DNA from: an uncultured Marmoricola sp.
GTDB lineage: Bacteria; Actinomycetota; Actinomycetes; Propionibacteriales; Nocardioidaceae
DNA length: 40,519 nt
Assembly: GCF_943913695.1 (NCBI RefSeq)
Contig: NZ_CALTZE010000015.1
Span: forward strand, 1-40,519
Direction of reading: 5' to 3'
The translations under genes were made by a program, and so were the position numbers. The notes under the pieces are model-generated. The model was not told the DNA's origin and ran no database searches. It saw only the letters and a list, made by a program, of their open reading frames with translations. The first letter of the stretch is position 1; each line of letters opens with the position of its first letter. Below are positions 7,562 to 15,554 of this stretch, in pieces.

Positions 7562-8605
7562 ATGGAGGAGCGGCATCGCGGCCTGACGTGGCGGTGGATC
7601 GCGGCCAACTCCCTGGCCGAGACCGTCGGCATGACCGCGGCCGCAGCGGCGGCCGTCGCCGTCGACCGCTTCGCCCTCGCGACGGTCGCGGCGCTCGCGG
7701 TGCTGGTCGCCGGCGGACTCGTCGAGGGCACCGCGCTGGGTCTGGCGCAGTCGCGGGTGCTGGCGTCCCGGTGTCCGGCGCTGCGCGTGCGACGCTACCT
7801 GCTCGTGACGGTGCTGGTCGCCGGGCTGGGCTGGGCCGCCGGGTCGGTGCCGGGCGTGCTCGACGAGGGCGGGGGAGGCGCCTCGCCCCCGCTCCCGCTG
7901 GTGCTCCTCGGCGCTGCCGGCATCGGGCTGGTGCTGGGGCCGCTCCTCGGGGTGGCGCAGGCGCTCGTGCTGCGCGGCACCGTACGTCGTCCGTGGAGGT
8001 GGGTGCTCGCCTCCGCGGCCGCATGGCCGCCGGCCATGGCTGTGATCTACCTCGGCGCGACCGCGCCCTCGGCGAGCTGGCCCTGGCCCGCGGTGGTCGC
8101 GCTCGGCGCCCTGACGGGCGCGGCCGCCGGTGCCGTGCTGGGGGCCGTGTCGGCGCCGTGGCTGCGCGCCCTCGACGGCCCCTCGGTCGCGGGGCGGGTC
8201 GTGCTCTGGCTGCTCGAGTCGCCGGCACGCGGCGTCCTGCCCGGGGTCGTCGGCCTGCAGGTCACGGGCCGGCGTACGGGTCTGCCCCACCGCCTGCCGG
8301 TGCAGGCCGCGCCCCATGCAGACGCCCTCGTGGTCGTGCCGGGTCACCCGGCGACCAAGCAGTGGTGGCGCAACCTCGAGGGCGGTGCGCCCGTGCTCCT
8401 GCTCGACGACGGTCAGTGGCAGGAGCGGAGCGCGACGCTGCGGCGTCCGGGACAGCCGGGCCACGCCGAGGCGCGCGAGGCCTACCGGCAGCGCTGGCCC
8501 CGGGTCCCGGTCGACGGCCCCCTCGTCGTGCTGGAGCCGGCGGATCGGGAATGCCGCGATCACCTGGAGACGTTAGACTCGCCGAGACAACTCAAGAGGG
8601 GCTGA
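7562..8605 (+). CDS. Membrane protein fused to a Ddn-like F420-type reductase domain
   Basis: The 347-residue protein starts at ATG 7562. Residues about 15-205 are strongly hydrophobic with roughly six membrane helices (for example LATVAALAVLVAGGLVEG, LLGVAQALVLRG, VVALGALTGAAAGAVLGAV). Residues 215-340 match the deazaflavin-dependent nitroreductase/quinone reductase family: TGRRTG from T235, LVVVPGHPATKQWWRNLEGG, then VLLLDDGQWQERSATL. That family uses F420H2; whether this domain does is inference. The combination of multi-helix anchor and Ddn-like domain is unusual. The C-terminal tail (about CRDHLETLDSPRQLKRG) reads through the probable tmRNA promoter, and the TGA at 8603-8605 lies inside the tmRNA acceptor stem. 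Confidence 0.75.
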   Translation: MEERHRGLTWRWIAANSLAETVGMTAAAAAAVAVDRFALATVAALAVLVAGGLVEGTALGLAQSRVLASRCPALRVRRYLLVTVLVAGLGWAAGSVPGVLDEGGGGASPPLPLVLLGAAGIGLVLGPLLGVAQALVLRGTVRRPWRWVLASAAAWPPAMAVIYLGATAPSASWPWPAVVALGALTGAAAGAVLGAVSAPWLRALDGPSVAGRVVLWLLESPARGVLPGVVGLQVTGRRTGLPHRLPVQAAPHADALVVVPGHPATKQWWRNLEGGAPVLLLDDGQWQERSATLRRPGQPGHAEAREAYRQRWPRVPVDGPLVVLEPADRECRDHLETLDSPRQLKRG

Positions 8606-8967
8606 TTGGTTTCGACTGGGGACGTTGGTCCCAGGAGAAGCGGGTCGAGAAGCCAGCGTCATCTCGTAAACGATCGCTGGAACCCATAAGTGCCGACACC
8701 AATCGCACTGACTTCGAACTCGCTGCCTGAGCAGTGAGCGGAGCGTCAGACCGGGCATCCGCCCTCGTCCCGGACCCTGACGTCATCTAGAGGGCTTGCT
8801 GACCACTCCCTGTCAGGAGGGGTGGTCGGGACTTCATCCTGACTGAGCCCGTCGGCGACCTGTTCGTGGGAGCGCCGGGGCCGAGAAAAGCGACAGCACG
8901 AACTGCACCCGGAGAAGACCTGGCACGGCGCCTTAGGACGCGGGTTCGATTCCCGCCAGCTCCACCA
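8598..8967 (+). ncRNA. ssrA: Transfer-messenger RNA (tmRNA)
   Basis: This 370-base RNA rescues stalled ribosomes with SmpB. The 5' end GGGGCUG (8598-8604) pairs with CAGCUCC (8957-8963) to form the acceptor stem, followed by discriminator A and an encoded CCA (8965-8967). GCTGATTGGTTTCGAC is the standard tmRNA opening, and GCGGGTTCGATTCCCGC near the 3' end is the T-arm. The tag reading frame runs from GCC at 8692 to TGA at 8728-8730 and encodes ADTNRTDFELAA, a typical actinobacterial degradation tag ending in LAA. A possible -10 element TAGACT is at 8574-8579, inside the preceding gene. The 5' end overlaps that gene by 8 bases. Confidence 0.98.
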
Positions 8968-8968
8968 C

Positions 8969-9001
8969 ACGCCTCATCCCTGCCGCGCGGGGGTGAGGCG
9001 T
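8969..9001 (+). terminator. tmRNA terminator hairpin
   Basis: ACGCCTCA at 8969-8976 pairs perfectly with TGAGGCGT at 8994-9001, and the inner bases (CCC at 8978-8980 with GGG at 8990-8992) extend the stem. It begins one base after the encoded CCA of ssrA. It lacks a long U-tract, as is common in high-GC actinobacteria. Confidence 0.8.
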
Positions 9002-9133
9002 CGTACGTCGTGCGGGCGGTCGTCCGAGAGACGCGGCGAGCTCAGCTCGTGGGCTGGACCGGCGCCGACGACGCCTCGCCAGTCGCCGCGCCCGCTGCTA
9101 GGTTGCCGCCGTCAACGAGCCCGAGGGGGTCCG

Positions 9134-9982
9134 GTGGAGCGGCTGCTGCGCAACGGCTTCGTGGTGGGTGTGGTCGGCTTCGTGACGGTCTACGCCGTGC
9201 CGAGCATCCTGTTCAACTCCTTCTTCTCCGGCCCGCTCGGCGAGGACGCCGGGGAGTACGCCGGGGCGCTGCTCGGCGCGCTCGTGGCCAGTGCCGTGGC
9301 CCTGCTCGCCTACCGCTTCGTCATCGGCTCGGCGCTGGAGCGCCGCCGTCCCGCGGAGCTCGTGCTCTCGCCCTCCCTGCTGGCGGGCGGGACGCTGCTG
9401 GCCGCGGTGATGTTCGTCGCCGTGGTGGCCGTGATGTGGCTGCTCGGCTCGGTGAGCTTCACGGCCGTCGGCTGGTGGCCCTACCTGGCCGGGGCGCTGG
9501 CGTTCGGCATCAAGGGCGGTGTCGTGGAGGAGCTGTTCTACCGCGGGCTGCTCTTCCGCCTGCCCGAGCGCCTCCTCGGCACCTGGCTCTCGCTCGCGCT
9601 CTCGGCCGTGATCTTCGGGCTCGGCCACCTCAGCACCCCTGGCGCCACCTGGTGGACCACAGTCTCGCTGGTCCTCACCGCCGGCATCGCGCTGGGGGCG
9701 GCCTACGTCGCCACCGGCTCGCTGTGGCTGCCGATCGGGCTGCACGCCGGGTGGAACCTGACGCAGGCGGCCTTCGGGCTGCCGGTCTCCGGCCACGCAC
9801 TCTCCGGCCTGCTCGATCCAGAGCTCAGCGGACCCACGTGGCTCACGGGCGGCGACTACGGTCCCGAGGCCTCGGTCGTGAGCGTCGTGATCTGGGCCGT
9901 CCTGGCGGTGCTGCTGCTGCGCCACGCCGTGCGCACCGGCCGGATCGTGGCGCCGCGCTGGAGGCGATCGGTGACGGCCTGA
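9134..9982 (+). CDS. CPBP family intramembrane (Abi-type) glutamic protease
   Basis: This is a membrane-embedded protease of the CaaX/Rce1-like CPBP family. With the GTG at 9134, preceded by GAGGGGG at 9123-9129, it has 282 residues and about eight hydrophobic helices. The family motifs are present in order: VEELFYRG (paired Glu and Arg), FGLGHL (conserved His) and LHAGWN. Substrates of bacterial members are mostly unknown; roles in bacteriocin self-immunity or membrane protein processing are known for some. It follows the tmRNA terminator. Its last 127 bases are overlapped on the other strand by the small gene ending at 9856. Confidence 0.9.
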   Translation: MERLLRNGFVVGVVGFVTVYAVPSILFNSFFSGPLGEDAGEYAGALLGALVASAVALLAYRFVIGSALERRRPAELVLSPSLLAGGTLLAAVMFVAVVAVMWLLGSVSFTAVGWWPYLAGALAFGIKGGVVEELFYRGLLFRLPERLLGTWLSLALSAVIFGLGHLSTPGATWWTTVSLVLTAGIALGAAYVATGSLWLPIGLHAGWNLTQAAFGLPVSGHALSGLLDPELSGPTWLTGGDYGPEASVVSVVIWAVLAVLLLRHAVRTGRIVAPRWRRSVTA

Positions 9983-10203
9983 GCGGCGGCCGCGGGCGGC
10001 CACGAGGCGACGTACGCCGCCACCTCGGGGTCGTCGGTGACCAGGCGGTCGACCTCCTCGCCCCCGGTGCAGGTGCACAGGGCGATGGTGAGCACCGTGG
10101 TGGGGCCGGTCCGGTCGACGGCGAGGACCTCCCAGGTGCTCCCCGCCTCCTCCCAGCGACGCAGCACGTCCAGCGGTGCGTCGGTGGGATCAGCACGGCT
10201 CAC
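9856..10203 (-). CDS. Small conserved acidic protein of unknown function
   Basis: The GTG start at 10203 gives MSRADPTDAPLDVLRRWEEAG and a 115-residue product. Residues 10-75 carry a pattern I recall from small actinobacterial hypotheticals (LDVLRRWEEAGSTWEVL, then TIALCTCTGGEEVDRL and a DDPEVAAYV end), typically 70-85 residues long. The last roughly 40 residues are low-complexity and are encoded antisense to the CPBP gene, so they probably arose by loss of the original stop. It is divergent from the lipoprotein at 10262, with a 58-base shared promoter region. CTCTGG-type cysteines could bind metal, but no function is known. Confidence 0.65.
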   Translation of the reverse strand: MSRADPTDAPLDVLRRWEEAGSTWEVLAVDRTGPTTVLTIALCTCTGGEEVDRLVTDDPEVAAYVASWPPAAAAQAVTDRLQRGATIRPVRTAWRSSSTARTAQITTLTTEASGP

Positions 10204-10261
10204 CCGGCGAGTATGCGGGGGTTCTCACATAGGTCTCATCCACGTGGGGCACGCTGGTGCC

Positions 10262-10855
10262 ATGAATCGACACCGCGCCTTCACCACCACCCTGGGCATT
10301 GCTGTCTCCGCACTGCTCCTCTCGGCCTGCGGCGGCATGAGCGACGACGACCGCCAGGCGGCCAGCGACGCCGCTCTCGAAGCGGTCGGCTCCGGTCGTG
10401 TCACCGAGGTCGACGAGGGTGACGACGACGACACCGCCGCCTTCATCGTGGAGGTCGCGCTCGACGACGGCACCGACATCGACGTCGAGCTCGACGAGAA
10501 CTTCGAGGTCCTCAACCAGGCCGAGATCGACAACCGGATCGGTGCGGGCGCGGCTCCCAGCGAGTCACCCAGCGCCGACGCCGGCGGGGTGACCACCGAG
10601 TCCCCGGCTCCGGGCGACGCCGTCGACGACGGCAACCAGCGCAACGTCGACGACGACACGCCGCTGCAGGGCCGCACCAAGCAGCGGGCCGAGCGGGCTG
10701 CTCTCGACGCGGTCGGTGGCGGCCGGGTCACCGAGTCGACCTACGCCGACCCCGACGAGCGCCACGCCTTCGAGGTCGAGATCGAGCTGGGCGGCGACGA
10801 CGACGTGACCGTCGAGCTCGACCGCGACTTCAACGTGGTGCGCATCGACCGCTGA
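10262..10855 (+). CDS. Lipoprotein with two PepSY-like repeats
   Basis: The ATG at 10262 gives 197 residues with a lipoprotein signal peptide (hydrophobic 10-20, LLSAC lipobox). Two copies of a domain of about 55 residues follow: AASDAALEAVGSGRVTEVDEG...DIDVELDENFEVL and RAERAALDAVGGGRVTESTYA...DVTVELDRDFNVV. Alternating helix and three strands with a terminal DxxFxVV is the PepSY pattern. The copies are joined by a Ser/Pro/Asp linker. The protein is very acidic. PepSY domains are often inhibitory or regulatory modules outside the membrane; the partner here is unknown. The 3' end overlaps the convergent LysR gene by 26 bases. Confidence 0.85.
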   Translation: MNRHRAFTTTLGIAVSALLLSACGGMSDDDRQAASDAALEAVGSGRVTEVDEGDDDDTAAFIVEVALDDGTDIDVELDENFEVLNQAEIDNRIGAGAAPSESPSADAGGVTTESPAPGDAVDDGNQRNVDDDTPLQGRTKQRAERAALDAVGGGRVTESTYADPDERHAFEVEIELGGDDDVTVELDRDFNVVRIDR

Positions 10856-11732
10856 GCGGTTCCAGCCGCTGCACCAGCGTGTGCAGCGGTGACCACTGCT
10901 CCCGGCCGCGCCGGGTGACGACATACGCCGTCAGCACCACGCCGCGCCCCGCGAGCGGCAGCACCGTCACGCCGGGCCGGGTCGGGCGCTCCAGCGGGAG
11001 CAGCCCGACGCCGTGCCCGGACTCCACGAGAGCCTCGACCAGGTCGAGGCTGTCGATGGAGTGCGTGATGCGGGGCGAGAAGCCGGCGAGCCGTGCCAAG
11101 GTCCGCACGGCCTCCTCGTCGGCGGTGTTGCGCGAGTTGACGATCCACGTGGCGTCACGCCAGCGCGTCAGGTCGTGGGCGTCAGGCGGCGCGTCCGGCA
11201 GGTCAGCCGAGGGCACGCCGAGTCCCCACGACGCGCGCCACAGCGGCGCAGCCGTGAGGGTGGCAGGCAGCGCCGCCGGGGCGAGGTCGTAGTCGTAGGT
11301 GAGCGCGACGTCGAGGTCGTCGTCCTCGAGCAGGGCGAAGGCCTCGAGCGGCTCGAACTCCCGCATCACCACGTCGATGCCCGGGTGGGTGCGGGCGAGC
11401 TCGGCGACGGCGGGCAGCAGCGTGCGCCGGATCGCGGTCGCGAAGCCGCCGACCCGCACCGTGCCGACGGGCTCGGCGTCGGGATCGAGGTCGAGCCGGG
11501 CGGCCTCTACGGCCGCGAGGATCCGCACCGCGTGGTCGGCGAGCCGGCGCCCGGCGGGGGTCAGCCGCACCCGGCGCCCCTCGGGCTCCAGCAGCGGCGT
11601 GCCCGCCTCCCGGGCGAGTGCGGCCAGCTGCTGGGAGACCGCCGAGGTGGAGAGCCCGAGCTCGTCGGCGACCTCGCGCATCGACCCGAGCCGGGAGAGC
11701 GCGAGCAGCAGCTGCAGGCGACGGGTGTCCAT
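10830..11732 (-). CDS. LysR-family transcriptional regulator
   Basis: This is a 300-residue regulator from ATG 11732 (MDTRRLQLLLALSRLGS); an upstream in-frame ATG at 11747 adds five residues. The N-terminal winged helix-turn-helix is clear: SMREVADELGLSTSAVSQQLAAL, then GTPLLEPEGRRVRLTPAGRRL. The C-terminal half is a periplasmic-binding-like effector domain (GTVRVGGFATAIRRTLLP..., VVMREFEPLEAFALLEDDDLDVALTYDYD). It is divergent from an EamA-type exporter with an 80-base gap, so it most likely regulates that gene. No effector can be named. Confidence 0.92.
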   Translation of the reverse strand: MDTRRLQLLLALSRLGSMREVADELGLSTSAVSQQLAALAREAGTPLLEPEGRRVRLTPAGRRLADHAVRILAAVEAARLDLDPDAEPVGTVRVGGFATAIRRTLLPAVAELARTHPGIDVVMREFEPLEAFALLEDDDLDVALTYDYDLAPAALPATLTAAPLWRASWGLGVPSADLPDAPPDAHDLTRWRDATWIVNSRNTADEEAVRTLARLAGFSPRITHSIDSLDLVEALVESGHGVGLLPLERPTRPGVTVLPLAGRGVVLTAYVVTRRGREQWSPLHTLVQRLEPLSGRCAPR

Positions 11733-11815
11733 CGCATGATCATCCACGATCTGCGGACGGTGCGTGAAGCGTAAAGACGTGGACGCGGACGATCGGTGCG
11801 GTGTCGACTAACGGC

Positions 11816-12709
11816 ATGACGGTCAACAGGGGTGCGCTGATGGCGTGCGCCGCCATGCTCAGCGTGCAGCTCGGGCTGGCGGTCTCGGTGGGACTCATCG
11901 ACACGCTCGGCGCCGAGGGGGCCGCGTGGCTGCGCCTGTTCTGGGCCGGCCTGCTGATGCTCGCCGTCGGCCGACCCTGGCGGGTGGCCTGGACCTCGCA
12001 GAGCCTGGTCGCCGCCGTCGCCCTCGGCCTCGTGACCGGCGCGGTGACGCTGCTCTTCATGCAGGCCGTCGCGCGGCTGCCCCTGGGCACCGCGAGCGCG
12101 CTGGAGTTCCTCGGGCCGCTCGGCGTGGCGGTGCTGCGGGGACGGGGGAGCGGCCGGTGGGCCTGGCCCAGCCTGGCGGCCGTGGGCGTGTTGCTGCTGA
12201 CCCAGCCGTGGTCGGGTGCGGCCGACCCGGTCGGTGTCGCCTTCGCCCTGGCCGCGGCCTGCTGCTGGGCGGCGTACATCCTGCTGACGCAGCGCGTGGG
12301 CGACCAGGTCTCCGGGCTCGGCGGGCTGGGGGTCTCGATGCCCGTGGCGGGGATCATGGCGACGCTGGTCGCCGGGCCGGCGACCCTGCCCCGCATGACC
12401 GCCGAGCTGTGGGTGGTGGGTCTCGGACTCGCGGTGCTGCTGCCGCTGGTGCCCTTCACCCTGGAGCTGCTGGCGCTGCGTCGCCTGACCACCGCGGCCT
12501 TCGGGACGCTGATGAGTCTCGAGCCCGCCTTCGCCCTGCTGGTCGGGCTGGTGCTGCTGGCGCAGGTGCCCACGCCGGCAGCGGTGCTCGGGATCGGCTT
12601 CGTGGTCGCCGCCGGGATCGGCGCCGAGCGCACCGGCGCGCGCCCGCTGGCTTCCGTCACCGCTCCTCGGGTACACCAGTCCCATGGCGCGCATGACGTG
12701 GCGACGTAA
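11816..12709 (+). CDS. EamA/DMT-superfamily exporter
   Basis: This is an integral membrane transporter of the drug/metabolite superfamily, about 297 residues with ten predicted helices as two five-helix EamA halves. Characteristic features are the re-entrant WLRLFWAGLLMLAVGRPWR after helix 2, FMQAVARLPLGTASALEFLGPL in half one, and LEPAFALLVGLVLLAQVPTPA in half two, as in the RhtA threonine/homoserine exporter group. The start is uncertain: GTG 11801, ATG 11816 and ATG 11840 are all in frame; the last has AGGGG 7 bases upstream. It is divergent from LysR and overlaps the next gene by 26 bases, suggesting shared transcription. Substrate unknown. Confidence 0.88.
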   Translation: MTVNRGALMACAAMLSVQLGLAVSVGLIDTLGAEGAAWLRLFWAGLLMLAVGRPWRVAWTSQSLVAAVALGLVTGAVTLLFMQAVARLPLGTASALEFLGPLGVAVLRGRGSGRWAWPSLAAVGVLLLTQPWSGAADPVGVAFALAAACCWAAYILLTQRVGDQVSGLGGLGVSMPVAGIMATLVAGPATLPRMTAELWVVGLGLAVLLPLVPFTLELLALRRLTTAAFGTLMSLEPAFALLVGLVLLAQVPTPAAVLGIGFVVAAGIGAERTGARPLASVTAPRVHQSHGAHDVAT

Positions 12710-15077
12710 CGCCCCCACCGACGACATCGACGAGTCTCAGCTGGAGGTCGGCAAGCCCAAGCACGAGGCCGCCGGGGCCACGGCCGTCGCCGTGGCGATG
12801 AAGCGGGCGGTCGAGGAGATGGGCCCGGTGCGCACCGCCCGCACGCTGCTGCGCCTCAACCAGGTCGACGGCTTCGACTGCCAGGGCTGCGCGTGGCCGG
12901 ACCCCGCGCCGGGTCACCGCCACACCGCGGAGTTCTGCGAGAACGGCGTCAAGGCCGTCGCCGAGGAGGCCGTCGACCGCTACGTCGGCCCCGAGTTCTT
13001 CGCCCGCCACAGCCTGGCCGACCTCGATGACAAGACGGACTACTGGCTGGGTCACCAGGGGCGCCTGACCCACCCCGTCGTACGCCGCGAGGGCGGCACG
13101 CACTACGAGCCGATCGCGTGGGACGAGGCCTTCGCCCTGATCGGCGAGCACCTGCGCGGGCTGGCCAGCCCCGACGAGGCGGTGTTCTACACCTCGGGCA
13201 AGACCTCCAACGAGGCGGCCTACGTCTACCAGCTGCTCGCGCGCAGCCTCGGCACCAACAACCTCCCCGACTGCTCCAACATGTGCCACGAGTCGACCAG
13301 CGTCGCGCTGGCCGAGACCATCGGCATCGGCAAGGGCTCGGTGAGCCTCGACGACGTCCACCACGCCGAGCTGATCGTGATCAGCGGGCAGAACCCCGGC
13401 ACCAACCACCCGCGGATGCTGAGCGCGCTGGAGCAGGCCAAGCGCAACGGCGCCAAGATCATCGCCATCAACCCGCTGCGCGAGGCGGGGTTCGTGAAGT
13501 TCAAGAACCCCCAGACCCCGCGGGGCATGACCGTTGGGCAGGACCTCGCCGACCTCTTCCTGCCGGTGCGCGTCAACGGCGACCTCGCGCTGTGGCGCGG
13601 CATCGCCGCGCTGCTGCTGGAGCGTGAGGCCACCGCGGGCGGCGTCGTCGACCACGAGTTCATCGAGCGCCACACCGTCGGCTTCGAGGACTGGCGCAAG
13701 GAGGTGGAGGCCACCGACTGGGACTTCGTCGAGAGCGCGACCGGCCTCACCCGCGCCCAGATCGCCGAGGCGGCCGAGATGCTGATCGCCTCCAAGGCGA
13801 CCGTGCACTGCTGGGCGATGGGCATCACCCAGCACCGCAACGCCGTCGGCACCATCAAGGAGTTCGTCAACGTCGCCTTCCTGCAGGGCAACATCGGCAA
13901 GCCCGGCGCCGGGCTGTGCCCCGTGCGCGGGCACTCCAACGTGCAGGGCGACCGCACCATGGGCATCTGGGAGAAGTCGCCCGACCACTTCCTCGACGCC
14001 CTGCGCGACCACCACGGCATCGAGCCCCCGCGCGAGCACGGCTTCGACACGGTCGACGCGATCCGGGGGCTGCGCGACGGCAAGGTGCGCTTCTTCATGG
14101 CGATGGGCGGCAACTTCGTCTCCGCCACGCCCGACACCCCCGTCACCGAGGCGGCGATGCGACGCGCCGAGCTCACGGTCTCGGTGGCGACCAAGCTCAA
14201 CCGCTCCCACGTGGCCATCGGCAGCACGGCACTGATCCTGCCGCCGCTCGGCCGCAGCGAGAAAGACCTCACCGGCGGCCTGGAGCAGCGGGTCACCGTC
14301 GAGGACTCCATGTCGGCGGTCCACGCGTCCAAGGGGCCGCTCGAGCCGGCCAGTCCCCACCTGCGCTCCGAGGTCGACATCGTCTGCCGCGTCGCCGAGG
14401 CGACCTTCGGCACCGACCACCCCGTGCGCTGGAGCGACTACCGCGCCGACTACCGCGAGATCCGGCGCTCGATCGCCGCGGTGGTGCCCGGGTGCGCGGC
14501 CTACGACGAGAAGGTCGACCAGCCGGGCGGCTTCGTGCTACCGCACCCGCCGCGCGACACCCGCACCTTCCCGACCAAGGAGGGCAAGGGCGTCTTCACC
14601 GCGGTGCCGGCGAGCGTGCTGCACGTGCCCGAGGGCCGCCTGGTGCTGCAGACGCTGCGCAGCCACGACCAGTACAACACCACCATCTACGGCCTCTCCG
14701 ACCGCTACCGCGGCATCGAGAACGGCCGGCGGGTGATCTTCCTGCACCCCGACGACATCGTGGCCTTCGGCCGCCGTGACGGCGAGGTCGTAGACCTGGT
14801 GAGCGAGTGGGAGGACGGCACCGAGCGCTGCGCGCCGGCCTTCCGGATCGTGGCCTACGAGACCCCGCGCGGGTGCGCCGCGGCCTACTACCCGGAGACC
14901 AACCCGCTCGTGCCCCTGGACTCCACGGCCGAGGGCAGCAACACGCCCACCTCCAAGGGCGTCATCATCCGCCTGGAGAGCTCCACGCACCGCCGCGAGG
15001 GCTCCGAGGGCGGCGGCGACGCCGTCGGGTCCGACGACGGGCACAAGTCCGACGCCGAGCCCTACCACCTGAGCTGA
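12684..15077 (+). CDS. FdhF/YdeP-family molybdopterin oxidoreductase
   Basis: This is a 797-residue predicted molybdenum bis-MGD enzyme of the FdhF/YdeP group (formate-dehydrogenase-alpha-like proteins with no settled substrate). C66-x-x-C69 in GFDCQGCAW is characteristic of the group, and only these two N-terminal cysteines stand where other formate dehydrogenases have a four-Cys iron-sulfur motif. Later come VFYTSGKTSNEAAYVYQLLA, NMCHEST (Cys as candidate Mo ligand), VISGQNPGTNHP, KPGAGLCPVRGHSNVQGDRT and the C-terminal molybdopterin dinucleotide-binding domain with RSHDQYNTTIYG. YdeP in E. coli is linked to acid resistance. It starts at ATG 12684 inside the EamA gene. No fdhD or cofactor gene is in the window. 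Confidence 0.92.
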   Translation: MARMTWRRNAPTDDIDESQLEVGKPKHEAAGATAVAVAMKRAVEEMGPVRTARTLLRLNQVDGFDCQGCAWPDPAPGHRHTAEFCENGVKAVAEEAVDRYVGPEFFARHSLADLDDKTDYWLGHQGRLTHPVVRREGGTHYEPIAWDEAFALIGEHLRGLASPDEAVFYTSGKTSNEAAYVYQLLARSLGTNNLPDCSNMCHESTSVALAETIGIGKGSVSLDDVHHAELIVISGQNPGTNHPRMLSALEQAKRNGAKIIAINPLREAGFVKFKNPQTPRGMTVGQDLADLFLPVRVNGDLALWRGIAALLLEREATAGGVVDHEFIERHTVGFEDWRKEVEATDWDFVESATGLTRAQIAEAAEMLIASKATVHCWAMGITQHRNAVGTIKEFVNVAFLQGNIGKPGAGLCPVRGHSNVQGDRTMGIWEKSPDHFLDALRDHHGIEPPREHGFDTVDAIRGLRDGKVRFFMAMGGNFVSATPDTPVTEAAMRRAELTVSVATKLNRSHVAIGSTALILPPLGRSEKDLTGGLEQRVTVEDSMSAVHASKGPLEPASPHLRSEVDIVCRVAEATFGTDHPVRWSDYRADYREIRRSIAAVVPGCAAYDEKVDQPGGFVLPHPPRDTRTFPTKEGKGVFTAVPASVLHVPEGRLVLQTLRSHDQYNTTIYGLSDRYRGIENGRRVIFLHPDDIVAFGRRDGEVVDLVSEWEDGTERCAPAFRIVAYETPRGCAAAYYPETNPLVPLDSTAEGSNTPTSKGVIIRLESSTHRREGSEGGGDAVGSDDGHKSDAEPYHLS

Positions 15078-15084
15078 GTCGCGG

Positions 15085-15495
15085 GTGCGGGGCTGCGTCT
15101 TCTGCGCGATCGTGGACGGCGCCGAGGCCTCGGTCGTGCACCGCGACGATCGGCTGGTGGCCTTCCTCGACACCCGCCCGCTCTTCGAAGGCCACGTGCT
15201 GGTGGTCCCGGTCGAGCACGTCGAGACCCTGGCCGACCTGCCGGCACCGCTGCGCGACCCGTTCTTCGAGCTGGTCCAGCGGCTCTCGGTCGCCGTGGTC
15301 GAGGCGACCGGCGCCCAGGGCTCCTTTGTGGCGATGAACAACACCGTCTCGCAGTCGGTGCCCCACCTGCACTGCCACGTGGTGCCGCGGACCAAGGGCG
15401 ACGGGCTGCGTGGCTTCTTCTGGCCGCGCACGCGCTACGCCGACACCGCCGCCCGGGACGCCTGCGCGGCCCGGATTGCCGCCGCGCTACGGTGA
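15085..15495 (+). CDS. HIT-family hydrolase
   Basis: This is a 136-residue histidine-triad nucleotide hydrolase. The catalytic motif HxHxHxx is H94-L-H96-C-H98-V-V, preceded by a conserved Asn region (MNNTVSQSVP). C4 and C7 (CVFC) would form half of the zinc site found in many HINT-type proteins. HIT enzymes cleave nucleoside phosphoramidates or Ap4A-type dinucleotides in the cytoplasm. The GTG at 15085 follows the molybdenum oxidoreductase stop by 7 bases and probably shares its transcript. Confidence 0.93.
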   Translation: MRGCVFCAIVDGAEASVVHRDDRLVAFLDTRPLFEGHVLVVPVEHVETLADLPAPLRDPFFELVQRLSVAVVEATGAQGSFVAMNNTVSQSVPHLHCHVVPRTKGDGLRGFFWPRTRYADTAARDACAARIAAALR

Positions 15496-15554
15496 CCGGC
15501 GAGTAACAACGACGTCGATACCGCCCCCGGAGGGGCAGAAGGAGAGCCGAGCAC

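Noticed and set aside
9134..9982. Bacteriocin immunity locus
   Set aside because: CPBP proteases can give such immunity, but no small precursor peptide or processing enzymes are nearby.
12657..14420. 587-residue minus-strand open frame
   Set aside because: It is the antisense shadow of the YdeP-type oxidoreductase and has no recognisable domain.
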